Assembly: GCA_029555965.1 (NCBI GenBank)
Contig: JAKQHY010000136.1
Span: 1-64,000, forward strand
DNA length: 64,000 bases
Source: Chloroflexota bacterium
GTDB lineage: Bacteria > Chloroflexota > Anaerolineae > B4-G1 > SLSP01
Reading direction: 5' to 3'
Below the pieces are notes generated by a model that was not told where the DNA came from, ran no database searches, and saw only the letters and a list, made by a program, of their open reading frames with translations. Shown here in pieces: positions 58,402 through 64,000 of the stretch. A program made the translations under genes and the position numbers. How positions within the stretch are numbered: the first letter of the stretch is position 1; each line of letters opens with the position of its first letter.

Positions 58402-59277
58402 TCAGAATAATCCTAGCTGGCCAGGGGGTATAGGTGATGAAACATTGAAAACTGCATAAACCTTGCCTTTGTAGTAAAAGGCTTCACATTCACATTTCCA
58501 CTCCCGGTTTCCACTACGGAAGAGGATGGGAGCCACATCCTTGATCATGCATTGTGTTTCGTAAGCCAGGGATATCACATGGTCAGACGGGACTGGCACA
58601 AAACGCCCGATAGCATATTTCGTAGAAGGTGAGCGCGCGGCGTAGAGTACATACAATTGTGGTCTTTGGGGTGTGGATGAAATAAAAGCGGTTTGTGGGG
58701 TGGGTTTTCGCGGTGGTTCTCCCCACTCACAGACCACCACAAAACATTGATGTGTGGCGCAGTGGGCTAATTGGATGGCAATGGCCGGTTTAGATGCTGG
58801 ACACAAGGATTCCAAATCCTCAATAAGGCGTATGCTGAACCCTCTTTGATCGATTAATTCACGGATGGTAACGGCCGGCATTAAAAATTCAGCAGCGCCC
58901 ATATTGCAATACTGTTCGATTACGGTATCAAAACACTGGTCATCAGTAGCTGCATACTCGTGCAAGAATGAGTATAGTGAGTCATCTGTGCGTAGCAGAT
59001 GGTGGGCAATTTCATGGAAAAAGGTGAAATTGCGGCGCTCTGGATCGCCAATCGCCGAGTTTATCACGATACAGGGTGGGGTGCCAGGTATATATTGTCC
59101 TTCATCTCCAAGTGGTAGGCCCGTTTCTTTAATCACAATGCCCAAATGATTGGCTATGGGGTGTTCTCCGCCAGTGTACGGTGGCATCTCAGTCAACCCT
59201 GCTGCCGCCTGGGTACATCGTACCAAGTCACGAATTCGTTGGCGAGCTGCTTGTTCGGTGTATAGTTGCATCTTCAT
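58402..59277 (-). CDS. ImmA/IrrE-like metallopeptidase
   Basis: The 291-residue product has the HEIAHHLL zinc motif (HExxH, residues 88-92) and a following glutamate in MGAAEFLMP (about 130), as in ImmA/IrrE proteases. These often cleave a partner XRE repressor in answer to DNA damage or phage infection. The start abuts the stop of the XRE gene (TGAATG), so they are one unit. The C-terminus ends PPGQLGLF, a possible clamp-binding tail. It lies 64 bp upstream of jetA. Confidence 0.85.
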   Translation of the reverse strand: MKMQLYTEQAARQRIRDLVRCTQAAAGLTEMPPYTGGEHPIANHLGIVIKETGLPLGDEGQYIPGTPPCIVINSAIGDPERRNFTFFHEIAHHLLRTDDSLYSFLHEYAATDDQCFDTVIEQYCNMGAAEFLMPAVTIRELIDQRGFSIRLIEDLESLCPASKPAIAIQLAHCATHQCFVVVCEWGEPPRKPTPQTAFISSTPQRPQLYVLYAARSPSTKYAIGRFVPVPSDHVISLAYETQCMIKDVAPILFRSGNREWKCECEAFYYKGKVYAVFNVSSPIPPGQLGLF

Positions 59278-59658
59278 TCAGCGACCAAGTATGGTCTTTA
59301 ATGAGTAATAGTATTGCAACCAGTCTTCTTTGGTTGTGGCAGGCCGGGTAGCACGGCGTTCTATCTTTAACAGCAAGTCCACCAACTCTGGCTCAATCTC
59401 GGTATCTCGGAGAAATTCATCAAAACCAGGTGGATACGCCTGCCCCGAGGCAAGGGCATCACCGTCCATATTATCCAGCATATCATTGAGGGGCACTTGA
59501 TAACAATTGGATAATTTTTCTAAGGTATCTAAAGAGGGCTGTGTACGCCCCCTTTCAATATCCGATAAGAATGATACCGATAGCCCTGTCTGGTTTCCCA
59601 CTTCTGCTAGAGTATAGGCTTTCTTTTTTCGGATAACCCGCAATCTCGCTCCCAGCAT
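59278..59658 (-). CDS. XRE-family transcriptional regulator
   Basis: The 126-residue product has an N-terminal HTH_3 domain (LAEVGNQTGLSVSFLSDIER, then GRTQPSLDTLEKLSNCYQVP), the Cro/CI pattern. The C-terminus is the likely target of the partner metallopeptidase. It is the first gene of the leftward defence operon. Confidence 0.85.
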   Translation of the reverse strand: MLGARLRVIRKKKAYTLAEVGNQTGLSVSFLSDIERGRTQPSLDTLEKLSNCYQVPLNDMLDNMDGDALASGQAYPPGFDEFLRDTEIEPELVDLLLKIERRATRPATTKEDWLQYYYSLKTILGR

Positions 59659-59712
59659 TTTTACCTTCTTTATCCTTCAGGATTTGAGTGATGACTTACC
59701 CACTCATCTTAA

Positions 59713-59741
59713 ATTATAACTGACGAGAATTTTTCTGTCAA
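59713..59741 (-). promoter_or_regulatory. Consensus sigma70 promoter of the leftward operon
   Basis: On minus: TTGACA (59736..59741), 17 bases, TATAAT (59713..59718), both perfect. It would drive the XRE, metallopeptidase and Wadjet genes. CGTAAT and ATTACG inverted units (59744..59766) lie just upstream and may be an operator shared with the rightward promoter. Confidence 0.8.
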
Positions 59742-59768
59742 TACGTAATAAGCACTTTAATTACGCCT

Positions 59769-59797
59769 TGACAGTAATCATGTATTGTGGTACGATT
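59769..59797 (+). promoter_or_regulatory. Sigma70-type promoter of the CBASS operon
   Basis: On plus: TTGACA (59769..59774), 17 bases, TACGAT (59792..59797). It points to the zinc-ribbon gene at 59852. ATTACG units around it could allow control by the XRE protein. Confidence 0.7.
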
Positions 59798-59851
59798 ACG
59801 TTTAGAGCGTAAAAAGCCCAATCTTTTCTGAAGAATCTAATAGGGGGGGAA

Positions 59852-60055
59852 GTGAAACTACAGTTTGATTTGGAATGTCCCAATTGTCATCGAGAGTTTA
59901 AGCAAGCGGTGGCCGAAATACGTCCTGGCACTTCTCGGCACTGTCCTTATTGCGATGCGGAGATTAGATTCACTGGCGATGATGGGCGTCAGGCGCAACA
60001 AGCAGTTGATAACTTGACGCGCACCCTCAAGAAATTGTCGGGCAAGATCGGATAG
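59852..60055 (+). CDS. Small zinc-ribbon protein heading the CBASS operon, 67 aa
   Basis: GTG 59852 follows AGGGGGGA. CPNCHREF and CPYCDAEI form a zinc ribbon (about residues 9-35); the last 25 residues are a basic helix (QAVDNLTRTLKKLSGKIG). It stops just before the start of the phosphorylase-SAVED gene. No described CBASS part is known to me with this form; a regulatory or nucleic-acid-binding role is a guess. Confidence 0.75.
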   Translation: MKLQFDLECPNCHREFKQAVAEIRPGTSRHCPYCDAEIRFTGDDGRQAQQAVDNLTRTLKKLSGKIG

Positions 60056-60061
60056 GTGGTT

Positions 60062-61681
60062 ATGGAGAGTGCTGTTGAAAGTCTCAAACCAGTAGATTTT
60101 CTGATAGTGACAGCCCTACAAGAGGAACGAGAAGCTGTACTCCAGCAACTTGAACCGTTTGAACCAGTGCGGGGAGGTGAATCACCTATCTATTACTTTT
60201 GTACACTTCCCGCCGCTCACAATGTGTACAAAATTGCCATCATGCAACTGCCTCAGATGGGCAATGTCACAGCTGCTGTTGATGTCACGCAAGCCATTGC
60301 GGAGCTAAACCCTGCCTGTGTACTGATGGTGGGGATTGCGGCTGGTATCCGGGGTAAGGTCGACCTCGGCGATGTGATTATTGCTACCCAGCTTATCTAC
60401 TATGAACAGGGAAGGATAATACCCAAAGAACTTGAGATTCGCCCTCTTACTATTCCTGCCGACGTTGTTTTGTTGCACAGCGTAGAGAATTACAGTGCAG
60501 ACGAGTGTTGGAATGACACGCTGTGTGAACATACTCCCAATTCAAGAGGAATCCCAACCATCCACTTTGGGCCTTTTGCGGTCGGTGAAAAAGTCGTGGC
60601 AGCTGGTAGCTATGTCGTTAATTTGGTGAAATTACATCCCAAGTTAATCGGCGTCGAGATGGAGTCATACGGGGTGGCGGCAGCCGCGGCATCTGCTTTT
60701 AGCCGCCCCCGCTTTTTAGCGATCCGTGGGGTGAGTGATTTTGCAGATGAACAAAAGAGCGATGAGTATCGCCAATATGCAACCACGGCCGCGGCAACTT
60801 TCGCTATCAGTTTTTTAAGTTCGGGGATCATTCCCCCAAGCATTATCCATACTGCGGCTTCTCCAAAAGTCGGTACGCTGATCGCTATTCGGCACTTGTC
60901 AATGGAGCATATTCCCTCACATACTATCGTCGCATCGCTACCCCCAAAGTTTGCGAGTTTAGATGTCACTGAAATCCTGATCAATCAGACTGACTTGTAC
61001 ATAGAGGACCGACTGTCCGATCCACTTGCTGCTGTGCGGCGTCAAACATTGCTGGCATCCCACCTGGATGATCTGCTCAATGCTTACCCGGCGACTCCTG
61101 TAGCCTACTTCGGAATTGCACACATCCCATTGTTATTCTATTTGGGATATAGTTTGACTACCAAACGTCAATTACACCTCTTTGAATTTGACCGGTATGC
61201 CAGCCGGTGGAACTACTTGCACGGAAAGCAAAGAGGCCCACGATTACAACTAGAGGGAATGCCGGCTCTGCCGATTAATGAAGCTGGCGACGTGCTGATC
61301 CGCGTCAGTATCACGCACACAATCAGGTTGCCGGAAGTGTCCGAAATCATACCCTCACCAATAGTCTCTGTGCATCTTTACCTCGAGCCTCCCAAACGCG
61401 ACGCAGTGGTTAGTGAATATCAGCTTCATAATTATGGTATCCAGTTTCGCCAGATGCTTGACGATGTTCACGAGCTTTTACCTAATCGGAGATGTACCCA
61501 CATTTTTTATGCTGGTCCAGCATCTCTGGCCGTTTACTTTGGTCAGCTGATTAGCCATACTGTTGACCGTGACATTGTAGTTTATAACTATACAGCTAAA
61601 GATTCTCCCGGATATTCTTGGGGATTGGAGATTACTGCCTCTTCAGAGGCGTCAGGTTTTTTGATAAGGTATCGAAAGTAA
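60062..61681 (+). CDS. CBASS effector: nucleoside phosphorylase fused to SAVED
   Basis: The 539-residue product has an N-terminal PNP/MTAN-like domain: VGIAAGI (90-96), GVEMESYGVAAAA (about 197-209) and IRGVSDFAD (221-229). The C-terminal half (about 265-539) fits a SAVED cyclic-oligonucleotide sensor, including FYAGPASLAVYFGQLIS (from about 482). SAVED binds the CD-NTase signal and would switch on the N-terminal enzyme, which may deplete a nucleoside or nucleotide. ATG 60062 is preceded by TAGGTGG; a GTG lies 2 codons before it. Confidence 0.8.
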   Translation: MESAVESLKPVDFLIVTALQEEREAVLQQLEPFEPVRGGESPIYYFCTLPAAHNVYKIAIMQLPQMGNVTAAVDVTQAIAELNPACVLMVGIAAGIRGKVDLGDVIIATQLIYYEQGRIIPKELEIRPLTIPADVVLLHSVENYSADECWNDTLCEHTPNSRGIPTIHFGPFAVGEKVVAAGSYVVNLVKLHPKLIGVEMESYGVAAAAASAFSRPRFLAIRGVSDFADEQKSDEYRQYATTAAATFAISFLSSGIIPPSIIHTAASPKVGTLIAIRHLSMEHIPSHTIVASLPPKFASLDVTEILINQTDLYIEDRLSDPLAAVRRQTLLASHLDDLLNAYPATPVAYFGIAHIPLLFYLGYSLTTKRQLHLFEFDRYASRWNYLHGKQRGPRLQLEGMPALPINEAGDVLIRVSITHTIRLPEVSEIIPSPIVSVHLYLEPPKRDAVVSEYQLHNYGIQFRQMLDDVHELLPNRRCTHIFYAGPASLAVYFGQLISHTVDRDIVVYNYTAKDSPGYSWGLEITASSEASGFLIRYRK

Positions 61682-61703
61682 GCAGGGAGAGAGGACAGAG
61701 AAA

Positions 61704-62777
61704 ATGTGGAACATGCACACACAACTCAACCAATTCTATGATCAACATATTCGATTGGGTCAGGAACGGCAGATTCTAGCTGAACATCGGGATGCTAATA
61801 TAGCTCGCCTCAAAGCCGGCCTGGAAAAACTCGACTACTCAAGTCACTTTGAGTATCGTAATCAGGGCAGTTACGCAATGCATACTCTTAATCAGCACCC
61901 TAAGAAAGACTACGACATTGACATTGCCATTATTTTTTCCAGGGATGATTTGCCAGGCAGCGCCTTGGATACCCGGAAGCGGATTGAACAGGCGATGCTT
62001 GAAAGTGGCGATATTTTTAGCCACCCTCCTGAAGCCAAGACTAATGCTGTGCGAGTCTATTATGCTGAAGGACATCATGTTGATCTGGCAATCTACCGCT
62101 GGTATGCAGATAACCTTGGCAATCCTGTTTACGAACATGCCGGCGGCGAGTGGTCTTGCCGCAATCCAATGGCAATCACCGACTGGTTCAACACTACTGT
62201 GCGTGAGCGTAGTCCATCTAAAGACTTGGGCGCAAGCGTTGCCGGAAATCAGATGCGGCGAGTGGTGCGCTGGCTAAAAGCTTTTGCCAAATCCCGCGAG
62301 CATTGGAACTTGCCAGGCGGCTTGATCATCTCGACCCTTGTCGCCGAGTGTTACCGGCCCAACTTTTATAGAGATGATATTTGTCTTTGTGACACCATAG
62401 TAGCAGTTCATGACCGCCTTTGCTTAAATGAAGGTGTGGAGAACCCGATGGATGCTTCACAAACACTAACATACCGGCCTGTGGACCGTGGGCGGGTTCA
62501 CCGCTTTAAGGAAAATTTGGAAAGGGCTATCGCTGAACTGTCGATATTGTATCGCTCTGATTGCACTGAGGAACAAGCGTTGAAAGCCTGGTGGTGGGTT
62601 TTCCAACATTCTTTTTGGGACACTAGTGAAAGTAGCGATGAACGCGGTAAACGGCTAGGGGAGGCTGCACGTATCGGTTCTGTTTTTATCACACCGATGG
62701 GTGGGGTTACTACCACAGAACCGATAGGGCATCACGTAAAAGCACCAATCTCGCGCTTTTATGGACAGGAAGAGTGA
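61704..62777 (+). CDS. CD-NTase (cGAS/DncV-like nucleotidyltransferase)
   Basis: The 357-residue product carries the signature NQGSYAM (Gly55-Ser56), then DYDIDIAIIF with Asp 71 and 73, and HHVDLAIY with the third Asp 127: the metal-binding triad of CD-NTases. These synthesise cyclic di- or trinucleotides upon phage infection. The last residues may be a target for conjugation in type II CBASS. ATG 61704 follows an AGGGAGAGAGG stretch. Confidence 0.85.
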   Translation: MWNMHTQLNQFYDQHIRLGQERQILAEHRDANIARLKAGLEKLDYSSHFEYRNQGSYAMHTLNQHPKKDYDIDIAIIFSRDDLPGSALDTRKRIEQAMLESGDIFSHPPEAKTNAVRVYYAEGHHVDLAIYRWYADNLGNPVYEHAGGEWSCRNPMAITDWFNTTVRERSPSKDLGASVAGNQMRRVVRWLKAFAKSREHWNLPGGLIISTLVAECYRPNFYRDDICLCDTIVAVHDRLCLNEGVENPMDASQTLTYRPVDRGRVHRFKENLERAIAELSILYRSDCTEEQALKAWWWVFQHSFWDTSESSDERGKRLGEAARIGSVFITPMGGVTTTEPIGHHVKAPISRFYGQEE

Positions 62778-63199
62778 TGGGCAAAACCCTGTCTCCTCGC
62801 CAACCGTTGACCATTGGTCAGCAAATTGCGGAGATGGAGCGGCACTTTCCATCATTCAAGTATAGTCGGCCACACAACCTGGCCACCTGGAATGGTTCAT
62901 TACAACCTATCGAAACCTCGCCAGTATATACCATCAAAATCACATATCCATTTGCCGGACGCTATTCTCTATCCCCAAGCGTGTGGATTGTATCACCCGA
63001 AATACATTCAAATGCCCCGCATCGTTACGCGGATAAATCCCTGTGTTTATACTTCCCACCAGAAAGAAGTTGGACACCAACACGGTTTATTGCTTTGACT
63101 ATTGTCCCTTGGGCTGCATTATGGCTGGCATTTTATGAAATTTGGCTCGACACCAATCATTGGTACGGACCGGAAGCACTACATACAGGTGCAAAGTAA
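62777..63199 (+). CDS. Stand-alone E2-like conjugating protein of type II-short CBASS
   Basis: The 140-residue product matches prokaryotic E2-like proteins: PHRYADKSLCLYFPPERSWT with the candidate catalytic Cys 90, and IVPWAALWLAFYEIWLDTNH with the conserved Trp/Glu pattern. In short type II CBASS a single E2-like protein replaces the E1-E2 fusion Cap2, and a Cap3 protease is absent, as here. ATG 62777 overlaps the CD-NTase stop in TGATG, so the two are coupled. Confidence 0.75.
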   Translation: MGKTLSPRQPLTIGQQIAEMERHFPSFKYSRPHNLATWNGSLQPIETSPVYTIKITYPFAGRYSLSPSVWIVSPEIHSNAPHRYADKSLCLYFPPERSWTPTRFIALTIVPWAALWLAFYEIWLDTNHWYGPEALHTGAK

Positions 63200-63372
63200 C
63201 CATTTAAGGATGTATTAAGGTAGCAAACGGCAATAATAGTGTTGTCAAGAAGACTAAGGGGATGGTTCACAAATAGGTTGACACATTAACAACTGAATAG
63301 ACTTGCCAGGGACCTCCAAATCTGGGAAGATTAGGTTGTCTAAGACCTTCAACCCAGAAGAGGAGGCCCCCT

Positions 63373-64000
63373 ATGGCATATTATCGTACATCTGAACTGG
63401 ATTTGTCAACTCGTACCGCTTTGGCTATCGAGATGCTCCAGCCCCTTCCCGCGCGGGAGTGGGGACGCGCAACCGAACTAGCGCGCCGCTACCATGTGTC
63501 TCGCCAATGGCGGTATCAGTTGCGTGAGCGGGCGCTCGACGCGTTGCGTGAATCCCTCACCCCACGTCAGCCTGGGTCTCAGCCACGGGCGCAGCCCTTG
63601 TGCATCGACCAGGAGCATGCCATCGCCGTGCTGCCCTTGCTCAAAGGTACGGTTCGGGATATTCAACAAGGGCTGCATGGGTGGTTCGGCGTTCATCGCT
63701 CGCTAGGCTATATCAGCGAGACACTCACCGCCATTGGGCAACAGGCAGAAGCCCGCAATCGCGGGCTGGCTGTGCCACTCCCCATCCTGGGAGAAGCCGA
63801 CGAGATCTTTCAAGGGCAGCAGCCTTGTCTCACCTTGGTCGATGGCCGTTCGTTCCTGGTATTGAACTTAACGCCGGCGCAATCGCGGGACGGCACGAGC
63901 TGGGGGGTGACGTATCTGGACCTCGTCGAGCGCGGCATCCAATTCCACGACTTGGCTTGTGATGGCGGTACGGGACTGCGGGCGGGTGTGAAAGAGGCCG
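63373..64000 (+). CDS. Transposase-like protein, partial
   Basis: An open frame of 209 codons starts at ATG 63373 after AGAGGAGG and runs off the right edge. It has an N-terminal helix-turn-helix (GRATELARRYHVSRQWRYQL) and, further on, LTLVDGRSFLVLNLT and HDLACDGGTGL, which look like parts of a DDE catalytic core. The family cannot be named from the part seen. The stretch 63200..63372 has no gene and may hold the left end of this element. Confidence 0.65.
   Translation, partial: MAYYRTSELDLSTRTALAIEMLQPLPAREWGRATELARRYHVSRQWRYQLRERALDALRESLTPRQPGSQPRAQPLCIDQEHAIAVLPLLKGTVRDIQQGLHGWFGVHRSLGYISETLTAIGQQAEARNRGLAVPLPILGEADEIFQGQQPCLTLVDGRSFLVLNLTPAQSRDGTSWGVTYLDLVERGIQFHDLACDGGTGLRAGVKEA

Noticed and set aside
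62777-64000. Cap3-type (JAB) protease after the CBASS genes
   Set aside because: The next gene is a partial transposase-like frame; no JAMM motif is seen within the window.
1-64000. tRNA or rRNA genes
   Set aside because: No cloverleaf with a GTTCRANYC arm or rRNA stretch was noticed, though a covariance search was not possible here.

Overview
The window comes from a GC-rich bacterial replicon, most likely a Chloroflexota member (Anaerolineae or Caldilineae type). That assignment is an inference from style: an Actinobacteria/Chloroflexota-like Tad locus, heptamer tandem arrays and the IS types. No rRNA, tRNA or ordinary housekeeping gene was seen. A PrimPol-type primase, an OB-fold protein, a HerA-like ATPase and dozens of small unknown genes suggest a large plasmid or integrated element.

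Region 1 (about 1-27.3 kb, minus strand) is a dense array of small genes, often overlapping at ATGA or TGATG with good Shine-Dalgarno sites. Most are unrecognised. Recognisable ones are a PrimPol primase (3.1-4.0 kb), a tRNA-guanine-transglycosylase/DpdA-like protein (7.6-8.4 kb), a PAPS-reductase-family protein (10.4-11.2 kb), a DUF6573-like protein (16.3-17.6 kb), a DUF6884-like protein (19.0-19.4 kb) and a run of tiny membrane proteins (21.1-23.8 kb). The blocks are separated by structured non-coding elements: terminator-like hairpins next to C(UNCG)G tetraloop hairpins, and a recurrent leader RNA with covarying stems. A 1.28 kb gene-free structured stretch (27.35-28.62 kb) carries more of them.

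Region 2 (about 28.6-48.3 kb, minus strand) holds a KH-domain RNA-binding protein, an OB-fold protein and a Tad (tight adherence) pilus locus: HerA-like ATPase with a huge hydrophilic insert, DUF4352-type lipoprotein, three MinD/ParA/CpaE-like proteins, CpaB, TadA, TadB, TadC, Flp pilin, two TadE-like and one TadG-like pseudopilin, a secreted Cys-rich protein and an A24 prepilin peptidase. A sigma70-type promoter and two terminators lie upstream.

Region 3 (about 48.7-63.2 kb, visibly lower GC) is a defence island of two diverging operons sharing a 190 bp intergenic region. Leftward: XRE regulator, ImmA/IrrE-like metallopeptidase, then a Wadjet (JetABCD) plasmid-defence operon whose jetA is split by two insertion sequences (an ISAzo13-like one with a TAA duplication and an IS701-like one with a GTAA duplication). 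Removing both restores a 461-residue JetA in frame. Rightward: a small zinc-ribbon protein, a nucleoside phosphorylase-SAVED effector, a CD-NTase and a stand-alone E2-like protein, which together look like a short type II CBASS. A partial transposase-like gene closes the window.
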